Below, in pieces: positions 1 through 7,456 of a DNA stretch of 13,464 nt (position 1 is the first letter of the stretch; each line of letters starts with the position of its first letter). The DNA is from CAZYQW01 sp964649825 (GTDB lineage Bacteria; Planctomycetota; B15-G4; JADJEK01): the NCBI GenBank assembly GCA_964649825.1, contig CAZYQW010000041.1:1-13464 (forward strand). The letters are read 5' to 3'. The translations under genes were made by a program, and so were the position numbers. The notes under the pieces were generated by a model. The model was not told where the DNA came from, ran no database searches, and saw nothing but the letters and a program-made list of their open reading frames with translations.

Positions 1-1
1 G

Positions 2-682
2 ATTCCCGGCCGGGACGATGTCTGCCTCGCTTCCATGGGCAACTATGTCTTCAACACGGAATTTCTCTACGAACAGGTGATCAAGGATGCCGACACGGCC
101 GAATCGAGCCACGATTTCGGCCGCGATATCATTCCGTCAATCATCCACAACTACCAGATCTACGCCTACCCGTTCCGCGACCCGGAAACGCAAAAACAGG
201 CTTACTGGCGCGATGTCGGTACGCTGGACGCGTTCTGGGAAGCCAACATGGAACTGATATCAGTCACGCCACAGCTGAACCTGTATGACGAAGCATGGCC
301 GATATTCACGCACCAGACCCAGCTGCCACCGGCCAAGTTCGTATTCAACGACCCGAATCGGCGCGGCGAGGCCATCCAGTCCATGGTCTCGGCCGGATGT
401 GTCGTATCCGGCGCATCCGTCATACACTCGGTACTATTCTCGAACTGCAAGATCAGTTCGTACAGCTCGGTCTCGGAATCCGTCATCCTTCCGGATGTGA
501 AGATCGGGCGGAACTGCACGATACGCCGTGCCATCATTGATCGCGGTGCCTCGATCGCCAAAGGCACGGAAATCGGCGTCGACGCGGAAGCCGACCGCGC
601 GCGCGGCTTCCGCATTACCAGTCGCGGCATCACACTGGTAACACCGGACATGCTTGGCCAGCACCTGCACTTCACACGATAG
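2..682 (+). CDS. glgC: Glucose-1-phosphate adenylyltransferase, C-terminal part (5' end outside window)
   Basis: GlgC makes ADP-glucose from ATP and glucose-1-phosphate, the committed step of bacterial glycogen synthesis in the cytoplasm. The reading frame is open from base 2, so the 226 residues here are roughly the last half of a protein that is usually about 420-430 aa. Visible family signatures are ASMGNYVFN near the left edge, SSHDFGRDIIP, YWRDVGTLDAFWEAN and LPPAKFV. They are followed by hexapeptide-like turns (VSAGCVVSG, SVLFSNCKI, SVILPDVKIG, RAIIDRG), which form the C-terminal left-handed beta-helix involved in oligomerisation and allosteric control. The nucleotidyltransferase catalytic half lies upstream and cannot be judged. 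The TAG stop overlaps the GTG start of glgB by one base. Identity is very secure; allosteric properties cannot be read from this part. Confidence 0.96.
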   Translation: MPGRDDVCLASMGNYVFNTEFLYEQVIKDADTAESSHDFGRDIIPSIIHNYQIYAYPFRDPETQKQAYWRDVGTLDAFWEANMELISVTPQLNLYDEAWPIFTHQTQLPPAKFVFNDPNRRGEAIQSMVSAGCVVSGASVIHSVLFSNCKISSYSSVSESVILPDVKIGRNCTIRRAIIDRGASIAKGTEIGVDAEADRARGFRITSRGITLVTPDMLGQHLHFTR

Positions 683-684
683 TG
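680..684 (+). other. TAGTG stop/start overlap coupling glgC to glgB
   Basis: The glgC stop TAG (680-682) shares its G with the GTG start of glgB (682-684), and an in-frame ATG follows at once (685-687). I see no Shine-Dalgarno-like sequence in the preceding 20 bases. Termination-reinitiation by the ribosome finishing glgC is therefore the likely way glgB is translated. The same arrangement recurs at glgP/glgX. The overlap is seen directly; the coupling is inferred. Confidence 0.7.
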
Positions 685-2847
685 ATGCACGACATCGACC
701 TGCTCGCGCGCGGCCGGCATTCTGATCCGTTTGCTGTGCTTGGCGTGCATTACGCAAACGGCGAGCGCATTATCCGCACGTTGCAGCCGCACGCGAGCAC
801 TGTGCGGTTGGCAGATCGTGACGGAGCTGTCCTGGCGGAACTGAAGCGCATTGGTGACAGCCCCGTTTTTGCAGGCAACATGCCGCCACGGCTGCGGCAC
901 TACCAGCTGCTGGTCGGCTACGCCGACGGCAATAGTATGCTGATCGAGGACCCTTATCGGTTTCCCCCGGTCCTCGGTGAACTGGACCGTCATCTGCTGG
1001 GCGAAGGCTCGCACCTGAATATCAACAGGGTGCTCGGCTCCCACTGTTCCGAGCTCCAGGGTATCCGCGGCACCCGCTTTGCCGTATGGGCGCCGAACGC
1101 ATCACGCGTCAGTGTCGTCGGCAACTTCAATGGCTGGGATGGCCGCTGCCACCCGATGCGATTCCATGCCGGCAACGGCCTGTGGGAAATATTCCTGCCG
1201 GCCGTCGGTCACGGTGCCTTGTATAAGTACGAATTGCTGGACGGTGCCGGCGAACTGTTGCCGCTGAAAAGTGATCCGCTTGCACAATACTTCGAAGCGC
1301 CGCCGGGCAATGCGTCGATCGTCTTCGAAAGTAACTGGCAGTGGCAGGATGCGGGCTGGATGCAGCAGCGGCGCGGCGATCACGACCTCGGCCAGCCGCT
1401 GACTATTTATGAAGTGCACCCCGGATCGTGGCGACGAAAAAACGGGCCTGAAGGCCGGTTCCTGACCTGGCAGGAAATGGCGGACGAGTTGCTCGGCTAC
1501 GTGACGTCGATGGGGTTCACGCACATAGAGCTGATGCCCGTCAGTGAACATCCGTTCGACGGCTCCTGGGGGTACCAGCCCATCGGCTTGTATGCGCCAA
1601 CCCAGCGCTTCGGCGACCCGGATGACTTTCGCGGCTTCGTTGATGCGTGTCATCGCGCCGGAATCGGCGTCATCGTTGATTGGGTTCCGGCTCATTTCCC
1701 GAAAGATGAGCATGGTCTGAGCCGCTTCGACGGTACGGCCCTGTACGAACATGCCGATCCGCGCATGGGCGAGCATGCAGACTGGGGCACGCTGGTCTTC
1801 AACTTCGGACGCCGCGAAGTCGCCAATTACCTGCTGGGCAGCGCCATGCACTGGATCGATGACTTTCATGTCGACGGCCTGCGCGTCGATGCTGTTGCAT
1901 CGATGCTGTACCTTGACTACTCGCGCAAGGACGGGGCTTGGATACCCAACGAGCATGGCGGCAACGAAAATCTTGAGGCAGCAGCCTTTCTGAAACAGTT
2001 CAATGAAATCGTCCATGCCCACGGCGCGATATCGCTGGCTGAGGAATCGACGTCATGGCCGGGCGTCTCACGGCCTGTCTATGCCGGCGGACTTGGTTTT
2101 ACCTACAAGTGGAACATGGGCTGGATGAACGACACGCTGCGGTATATGCAGGAAGATCCGCTGCACCGCAGCTACCATCACGACAAGATGACGTTTGGCC
2201 CGATGTATGCCTTCAGCGAAAACTTCGTACTGCCGCTGTCGCATGACGAAGTTGTACACGGCAAGCGTTCATTGCTCGGCCGCATGCCCGGCGACGACTT
2301 TCAGCGCTTTGCCAACCTGCGGGCTTACCTCGGCTTCATGTACGCGCATCCGGGCAAGAAGCTGTTGTTCATGGGCGGCGAGTTCGCACAAGAGCGGGAA
2401 TGGAGCCATGACCGCGCACTGGACTGGCACCTGCTCGAACAGGCTCCGCACCGGGGCGTGCAAACGCTGGTTCGTGAACTGAACCGGATGTACCGCGATA
2501 CGCCCGCACTGCATGAGCTTGACTGCGATGCCGACGGTTTTGCGTGGATCAACTGGGCGGACCGGGACTTGAGCGTGCTTAGCTGGATCAGGCGCGCCGG
2601 TGACGGACGTCATGTCGTCTGCATCAGCAACTTCACGCCGGTAGTCCGTGACGACTATACGGTCGGCGTACCGCATGACGGACGTTACAGGGAGTTGGTA
2701 AATACCGATGCCGGCGTATACGGCGGCAGCAATGTCCACCATGGCGGCACGATCCCGACTCGCGCCGAACCGGCGCATGCGCATGCGCAGTCATTACGAT
2801 TGACCCTGCCGCCGCTTGCGACCGTTATACTTGCGCCGGCCATATAA
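682..2847 (+). CDS. glgB: 1,4-alpha-glucan branching enzyme (GH13)
   Basis: GlgB cuts an alpha-1,4 glucan chain and re-attaches the piece through an alpha-1,6 bond, making glycogen branches. The 721-aa product is close to the E. coli enzyme (728 aa). Order: an N-terminal module with HSDPFAVLGVH (about residues 12-24), a CBM48 beta-sandwich with FAVWAPNA and VVGNFNGWDG (about 125-215), the catalytic TIM barrel, and a C-terminal beta domain from about 610. All GH13 regions are intact: VDWVPAHF, GLRVDAVA with nucleophile Asp403, AEEST with acid/base Glu454, and LPLSHDEVVHGK with Asp522 as transition-state stabiliser. The start is GTG 682, overlapping the glgC stop; ATG 685 is an equally good alternative and shortens the protein by one residue. 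Nothing is missing or disrupted. The resemblance to TreZ (trehalohydrolase) is only at fold level; the DWVPAHFP and EESTSWPGVSRP motifs are branching-enzyme type. Confidence 0.97.
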   Translation: MMHDIDLLARGRHSDPFAVLGVHYANGERIIRTLQPHASTVRLADRDGAVLAELKRIGDSPVFAGNMPPRLRHYQLLVGYADGNSMLIEDPYRFPPVLGELDRHLLGEGSHLNINRVLGSHCSELQGIRGTRFAVWAPNASRVSVVGNFNGWDGRCHPMRFHAGNGLWEIFLPAVGHGALYKYELLDGAGELLPLKSDPLAQYFEAPPGNASIVFESNWQWQDAGWMQQRRGDHDLGQPLTIYEVHPGSWRRKNGPEGRFLTWQEMADELLGYVTSMGFTHIELMPVSEHPFDGSWGYQPIGLYAPTQRFGDPDDFRGFVDACHRAGIGVIVDWVPAHFPKDEHGLSRFDGTALYEHADPRMGEHADWGTLVFNFGRREVANYLLGSAMHWIDDFHVDGLRVDAVASMLYLDYSRKDGAWIPNEHGGNENLEAAAFLKQFNEIVHAHGAISLAEESTSWPGVSRPVYAGGLGFTYKWNMGWMNDTLRYMQEDPLHRSYHHDKMTFGPMYAFSENFVLPLSHDEVVHGKRSLLGRMPGDDFQRFANLRAYLGFMYAHPGKKLLFMGGEFAQEREWSHDRALDWHLLEQAPHRGVQTLVRELNRMYRDTPALHELDCDADGFAWINWADRDLSVLSWIRRAGDGRHVVCISNFTPVVRDDYTVGVPHDGRYRELVNTDAGVYGGSNVHHGGTIPTRAEPAHAHAQSLRLTLPPLATVILAPAI

Positions 2848-2860
2848 ATCGGAGTTTTGC

Positions 2861-2866
2861 AGGTGA
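2861..2866 (+). promoter_or_regulatory. Shine-Dalgarno site deciding the glgP start
   Basis: AGGTGA at 2861-2866 matches the 3' half of the consensus GGAGGTGATC and lies 8 bases before ATG 2875. A second candidate, GGAG at 2851-2854, lies 8 bases before an in-frame GTG at 2863 and would add four residues. A TTG at 2857 is also in frame but has only 2 bases of spacing. I prefer ATG 2875. glgP is the only downstream gene of this operon in the window with its own recognisable ribosome-binding site. Confidence 0.5.
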
Positions 2867-2874
2867 ATTTCAGA

Positions 2875-5361
2875 ATGGATAATAAAACCGGCATCGGTGA
2901 CATCGAATTGTTGCAGATACCGGCATTGGAGATGTCGGCCGACGCCATACTGCATGACTTCACCCATTATTTCGGCCGTACCCTTGGCCGGCGCACGATT
3001 CGCAAGCACCTGCCGTTTGTGTACCAGGCACTGGTCTACGCGACCCGCGACCGCCTGATGGAACGCTGGAACCGGACGAACATTGCCGTCGAACGTGACG
3101 ACCAGCGCCGCGTCTGCTACCTGTCCCTGGAATTCCTGATGGGTCGGCTGTTGCGAAATGCCCTGCTCAATCTTGGCATCGATGGCCGGGCTGGCGAGGC
3201 CCTGAACCGACTGGGCCAGAATCTCGAGGATGTCTATGACCGTGAGCACGATGCCGGACTCGGCAATGGCGGCCTCGGACGCCTCGCCGCGTGCTTCCTG
3301 GACAGTTGCGCCACGTTGGGATTGCCGGTAATCGGTTATGGCATTCGGTACCAGTACGGCATGTTCCACCAGCGCATCGAAAACGGTTACCAGGTCGAAC
3401 AGCCCGATCCGTGGTTGAGAGAAGGCTTCCCGTGGGAAATCGAACGCATCGAACTGGCACAAACCGTGCGCTTTGGCGGCCGCACGGAGATGTTTGATGA
3501 TCACGAGGGCCGTCCACGGCGCCGCTGGGTCGATACACATGATGTGCTGGCGATACCGTTTGACGTGCCGATCCCCGGTTACCGCAACGATATTGTCAAT
3601 ACGCTGCGCCTGTGGTCGGCATCGGCTACCGATGCCTTCGACCTCGAAGAGTTCAATGCGGGCAGCTACACCGACGCCGTCGCCGCCAAGAATGAGGCCG
3701 AGAACATCACGATGGTTCTGTACCCGAATACAGCAACCGAAAGCGGGCATGAGCTAAGGCTGCGGCAGCAGTACTTCCTCGTATCTGCAAGCCTTCAGGA
3801 CGTACTGCGCGACTGGCAGCAGCGGCATGGTGACGAGTTCGACATGTTTGCGGAAAAGTTCTGCTTCCAGCTGAATGACACGCATCCGGCGCTCGCCGTG
3901 CCGGAACTCATGCGCCTGCTGCTCGATCACTGCTACCTGACATGGGATGAAGCCTGGGACATAACCCGCCGCACTATGGCGTATACCAACCACACGCTGC
4001 TGCCGGAAGCGCTGGAGACGTGGCCGGTATCGATGTTCGGGCGCTTGCTCCCTCGCCTGCTGGAAATCATTGGTGAGATCAATGCGCACTTCATCGACGA
4101 GATCAGTGAACGCTGGCCGGGCGAGCCCGACAGGGTTAGCCGGATGTCACTGATTACTGACGGCGACCAGCCGGTCGTGCGCATGGCGTATCTTGCCGTC
4201 GCAGGCAGCTTTTCGGTCAACGGCGTCGCCGAGCTGCATTCGAAGCTGCTACAGAAAGGGCTGTTCCGCGATTTCGCCGAGTTGTGGCCGGGGAAATTCA
4301 ACAACAAGACGAACGGCGTCACGCAACGCCGCTGGCTGGCCGGCTGCAATCCGGCACTCGCGGAGCTGATCTCGTCAAGAATCGGGGACGGATGGGTGAC
4401 GCAGCTTGATGAACTCGGGGCATTGGCGCCGCTTGCCAATGACGCAGGCTTCCGGCGTGCATGGCGAGGCGTGCATGCCGAAAACAAGTTGCGCCTGATA
4501 CGAACGATCCAGGAGCGCACTGGCATCGAGATCGACGCAGCAGTGATGATCGACGTGCAAGTCAAGCGGATACACGAGTACAAACGGCAATTGCTGAACC
4601 TGCTCCACGTAGTCCACCTGTACGATCGCATCCGCCGCGGTGACGGTGACGCACTGGTGCCACGGGCCGTCATCATCGGCGGCAAGGCAGCGCCTGGCTA
4701 TGTCATGGCCAAGCAAATCATCAAGGCAATCAATACTGTCGCCGCGGTGATCAACGATGATGCCGCGATGCAGAACCGTTTAAGCCTGGTATTTTTCCCT
4801 GATTACAATGTCACGGCGATGGAGATCATCTGTCCGGCCGCAGACCTGTCTGAACAAATTTCAACTGCCGGCAAGGAAGCCTCCGGCACCGGCAATATGA
4901 AATTCATGATGAACGGCGCCATCACTATCGGCACGCTCGATGGCGCCAATGTCGAAATACGCGATGCCGTCGGCGACGACAACTTCTTCCTGTTCGGGTT
5001 GACGGTTGACCAGATCGCCGAGATGCGTGACGGGTACGACCCGGCGGCAATCATCGATGGCGACGAGGATCTCGGGCGCGTCATCGAGCTGCTCGAGAAT
5101 GGCCATTTCAACCCGGATGAGCCGCACGTATTTGACGGCGTCCTGCACGCGATCCGGAGCCCGGACGATCTCTGGATGACGGCCGCCGACTTCCGCAGCT
5201 TCATCGATACACAGCAGCGCGTGGCGAAGGCTTTTACCGACCGCGAACGCTGGACCCGGATGAGCATCATGAACTCAGCCGCATCCGGCCGCTTTTCGAC
5301 AGACCGCACGATGCGGGACTACAACAACGACCTATGGAAGCTGGACACGATCGAACTATAG
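2875..5361 (+). CDS. glgP: Glycogen/maltodextrin phosphorylase (GT35)
   Basis: GlgP uses inorganic phosphate to release glucose-1-phosphate from the non-reducing ends of glycogen, with pyridoxal phosphate as cofactor. The 828-aa length fits the bacterial family (about 800-830 aa). Recognisable blocks are the N-terminal RDRLMERWNRT, CYLSLEFLMGRLLRN, and the glycine loop GLGNGGLGRLAACFLDS starting at Gly128. Further blocks are FQLNDTHPALAVPELMRLL, QVKRIHEYKRQLLN and VFFPDYNVTAME. The PLP-binding block is EASGTGNMKFMMNGA, with Lys676 as the Schiff-base lysine. I see no extra N-terminal phosphorylation segment of the animal type. It begins 27 bases after the glgB stop and has its own ribosome-binding site. 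The TAG stop overlaps the glgX start by one base. MalP is an alternative name for the same activity on maltodextrins; location between glgB and glgX favours glgP. Confidence 0.96.
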   Translation: MDNKTGIGDIELLQIPALEMSADAILHDFTHYFGRTLGRRTIRKHLPFVYQALVYATRDRLMERWNRTNIAVERDDQRRVCYLSLEFLMGRLLRNALLNLGIDGRAGEALNRLGQNLEDVYDREHDAGLGNGGLGRLAACFLDSCATLGLPVIGYGIRYQYGMFHQRIENGYQVEQPDPWLREGFPWEIERIELAQTVRFGGRTEMFDDHEGRPRRRWVDTHDVLAIPFDVPIPGYRNDIVNTLRLWSASATDAFDLEEFNAGSYTDAVAAKNEAENITMVLYPNTATESGHELRLRQQYFLVSASLQDVLRDWQQRHGDEFDMFAEKFCFQLNDTHPALAVPELMRLLLDHCYLTWDEAWDITRRTMAYTNHTLLPEALETWPVSMFGRLLPRLLEIIGEINAHFIDEISERWPGEPDRVSRMSLITDGDQPVVRMAYLAVAGSFSVNGVAELHSKLLQKGLFRDFAELWPGKFNNKTNGVTQRRWLAGCNPALAELISSRIGDGWVTQLDELGALAPLANDAGFRRAWRGVHAENKLRLIRTIQERTGIEIDAAVMIDVQVKRIHEYKRQLLNLLHVVHLYDRIRRGDGDALVPRAVIIGGKAAPGYVMAKQIIKAINTVAAVINDDAAMQNRLSLVFFPDYNVTAMEIICPAADLSEQISTAGKEASGTGNMKFMMNGAITIGTLDGANVEIRDAVGDDNFFLFGLTVDQIAEMRDGYDPAAIIDGDEDLGRVIELLENGHFNPDEPHVFDGVLHAIRSPDDLWMTAADFRSFIDTQQRVAKAFTDRERWTRMSIMNSAASGRFSTDRTMRDYNNDLWKLDTIEL

Positions 5362-5363
5362 TG
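5359..5363 (+). other. TAGTG stop/start overlap coupling glgP to glgX
   Basis: The glgP stop TAG (5359-5361) shares its G with an in-frame GTG (5361-5363) that I take as the glgX start. The nearest purine-rich stretch, GGAAG at 5336-5340, is about 20 bases upstream, too far for normal initiation. This repeats the glgC/glgB junction exactly. The overlap is seen in the sequence; translational coupling is inferred. An ATG at 5376 is the other possible start but also lacks a Shine-Dalgarno sequence. Confidence 0.65.
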
Positions 5364-7451
5364 CACCCCGCTGAGATGTCCGGGCTCGCCCCGATCGAGC
5401 GCGGCGAAGCCTCCCCGTTGGGCGCTACGTGGCAGGGCGATGGCGTGAACTTTGCGCTTCGCTCGTCGGTTGCCGAGCAGGTGGACCTGTGTCTGTTCGA
5501 TACCACGGGTACCGAAACCGCCCGCATCGCGCTGCCGGCACAGAGCGGGGACACGTGGCACGGTTACCTGCCGGGCTGCGCAGTCGGCCAGCGTTACGGC
5601 TACCGGGTGCACGGCCCGTACGATCCGGCGGCGGGCAAGCGCTGCAATCCGCACAAATTGCTCGTGGATCCGTATGCGCGCCAGCTCGATGGCACGTTTG
5701 CCTGGCACCCCGCGCTGTTCGATTATGCTGAGGGCAGCAATCCGGCCGATGCCAGCCTGAACACCGACGACAGCGCGCCGTGGATGCCTGCATGCGTGGT
5801 CACCGGCAACGGGCAGCCGGCAACCGCCGGTCCGCGCATACCATGGGAACAGACAGTCGTATACGAACTCAATGTGCGCGGCTACACGATGCGTCATCCG
5901 GAGCTCGGCGACGCGGATCGTGGCCGGTTCCGGGGACTGTCGAACGGCGCCATCATTGCCTACCTGAAAGCACTCGGTATTACCGCAATCGAGCTATTGC
6001 CGGTGCACAGCTTCATCGATGAGCAGTTCCTGCGTGAACGTGGTTTGCGAAATTTATGGGGTTACAACACTTTAAATTTTTTCACACCTGCCGGCCGCTA
6101 TGCCGAGACCGACGCACGCACCGAATTTATCGACATGGTCAATGCGATTCATGACGCCGGCGTCGAAGTCATCCTCGACGTCGTCTACAACCACACGGCG
6201 GAAGGCAACGCGCTGGGTCCCTCGCTGTCGTATCGGGGCATCGACAATGAATCGTGGTACCGCCTGGAATCCCATGACAGGATGCAAACCGTCAACGACA
6301 CCGGCTGCGGCAACACGATCAATGCCGACTCCCCGGCCGTGCAGGACCTGGTCATCGACAGCCTGCGGTACTGGGCTCGTAACATGGGTGTTGATGGATT
6401 CCGCTTCGACCTCGCGCCGATACTCGGCCGGCATGCCGACGGCTTCAACACAAACCATCCGTTGTTGCTCGGCATCCAGGATGACGCGGTACTTGCCGGG
6501 TGCAAGCTGATCGCCGAGCCCTGGGACATAGGACCCGGCGGCTACCAGCTCGGCAATTTTTCGCCTCGCTGGGCCGAATGGAATGACCGCTATCGTGATG
6601 TGATGCGGCGCTGGTGGCATGGCAACGCAAATGTCGCCGCCGAATTGGGCCGCCGCATGCACGGTTCCGCCGACCTGTTTGAGCACCGCGGCAAGCCGCC
6701 TTCGGCGAGCATCAACTTCATCACCAGCCACGACGGTTTTACGCTGTATGACCTCGTCAGTTACAACGAACGGCACAACGAGGCCAACGGCGAGAACAAC
6801 CGGGACGGGCACCGTCACAATTACAGCCAGAATTTCGGCATCGAGGGCCCAACCGACGATTCGGCGATCAATGCACTCCGGCGGCGGCAGCGGCAAAACC
6901 TGCTCGCGTCGCTGCTGTTGTCACAAGGCACGCCGATGCTGCTGGCGGGTGATGAATTTGGCAATTCGCAAGGCGGGAATAACAATGTGTACGCACAGGA
7001 CAACGAAACCGGCTGGGTGGACTGGAGCGGATTGCAACACGATCCCGCGTTCCAGGAGCAAGTCAGGCTGCTGATACGACTGCGGCGCGACTGTCCGTTG
7101 CTCAAACTCGCAGAGTATCCGCATGCCGAGCACCAGGTCCGGCCGGGCTGGCCCGATATACTGTGGCTCAGCCCGTCCGGCCGGCGCCTGCATGACGCCG
7201 AGTGGGCTCATTGCCATGCGTTCACGTTGCTGCTGGCCGATCGTTCGCCGGCGGGGCCGGACACCAGGATAACCGCGCTTGCCGTGCTGCTTAACAGTGC
7301 ACCGACGGCCGCCTGCTTCAGTCTCGCGAACTACAGGGCCGATCGGCCCTGGCAAATAGCGTGGAGCAGCAGTGACATTTCATCACACGCGGGGAAGCCA
7401 GGTGACTGGCTGCTGCCCGGCCGTACGGTCGCCTGCCTGCGCGGCAGTTGA
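5361..7451 (+). CDS. glgX: Glycogen debranching enzyme (GH13, isoamylase type)
   Basis: GlgX hydrolyses the alpha-1,6 bonds of short limit-dextrin branches left by glycogen phosphorylase, releasing malto-oligosaccharides. The 696-aa product is slightly longer than E. coli GlgX (657 aa). It opens with a CBM48-like domain (SPLGATWQGDGVNFAL, WHGYLPG, YGYRVHGPYDP; about residues 10-110). The GH13 barrel follows with VILDVVYNHTAEG, GFRFDLAPILG (nucleophile Asp350), LIAEPWDIGPGGYQ (acid/base Glu386) and TSHDGFTLYDLVSYN (Asp458). The stretch HNEANGENNRDG and later LLSQGTPMLLAGDE are typical of GlgX/isoamylase rather than of branching enzymes. A longer in-frame extension to ATG 5334 exists but would run inside glgP and precede the conserved region, so I start at GTG 5361. 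It ends 5 bases from the convergent dehydratase gene. Confidence 0.95.
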   Translation: MHPAEMSGLAPIERGEASPLGATWQGDGVNFALRSSVAEQVDLCLFDTTGTETARIALPAQSGDTWHGYLPGCAVGQRYGYRVHGPYDPAAGKRCNPHKLLVDPYARQLDGTFAWHPALFDYAEGSNPADASLNTDDSAPWMPACVVTGNGQPATAGPRIPWEQTVVYELNVRGYTMRHPELGDADRGRFRGLSNGAIIAYLKALGITAIELLPVHSFIDEQFLRERGLRNLWGYNTLNFFTPAGRYAETDARTEFIDMVNAIHDAGVEVILDVVYNHTAEGNALGPSLSYRGIDNESWYRLESHDRMQTVNDTGCGNTINADSPAVQDLVIDSLRYWARNMGVDGFRFDLAPILGRHADGFNTNHPLLLGIQDDAVLAGCKLIAEPWDIGPGGYQLGNFSPRWAEWNDRYRDVMRRWWHGNANVAAELGRRMHGSADLFEHRGKPPSASINFITSHDGFTLYDLVSYNERHNEANGENNRDGHRHNYSQNFGIEGPTDDSAINALRRRQRQNLLASLLLSQGTPMLLAGDEFGNSQGGNNNVYAQDNETGWVDWSGLQHDPAFQEQVRLLIRLRRDCPLLKLAEYPHAEHQVRPGWPDILWLSPSGRRLHDAEWAHCHAFTLLLADRSPAGPDTRITALAVLLNSAPTAACFSLANYRADRPWQIAWSSSDISSHAGKPGDWLLPGRTVACLRGS
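7335..7350. repeat. 16-bp perfect palindrome inside the glgX 3' end
   Basis: AGGGCCGATCGGCCCT reads the same on both strands. It encodes residues of the GlgX C-terminal domain, so it may be a coding coincidence in GC-rich DNA. Its position about 100 bases before the glgX stop, at a convergent gene pair with no intergenic room, makes a role in transcript folding or regulator binding conceivable but unsupported. Confidence 0.3.
7433..7447. terminator. Weak hairpin at the glgX/dehydratase convergence
   Basis: CTGCC (7433-7437) pairs with GGCAG (7443-7447) across a 5-base loop, just before the glgX stop. On the plus strand a loosely T-rich stretch (TTGAGTCTTTC) follows; on the minus strand there is no T run. 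The stem is only 5 bp, so this is at best a weak terminator. It is listed because the two convergent genes leave just 5 bases between their stops and no better candidate is visible. Confidence 0.2.
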
Positions 7452-7456
7452 GTCTT

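Noticed and set aside
682..2847. Malto-oligosyltrehalose trehalohydrolase (TreZ) instead of branching enzyme
   Set aside because: Length, N-terminal module and the DWVPAHF and AEEST motifs fit GlgB, and the gene lies in a glg operon.
202..3750. Long open frames on the minus strand opposite glgC, glgB and glgP (202-1044, 1102-2022, 2794-3750)
   Set aside because: They lie fully antisense to strongly conserved genes, show no recognisable domain and have composition typical of GC-rich shadow frames.
5334..5361. Upstream ATG 5334 as the glgX start
   Set aside because: It would add nine residues overlapping glgP beyond the conserved N-terminus, and GTG 5361 reproduces the TAGTG junction seen at glgC/glgB.
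3933..6896. Minus-strand frames opposite glgP and glgX (3933-4685, 6072-6896)
   Set aside because: Antisense to catalytic domains with intact motifs; low-complexity Arg/Ser/Pro-rich or otherwise unrecognisable products.
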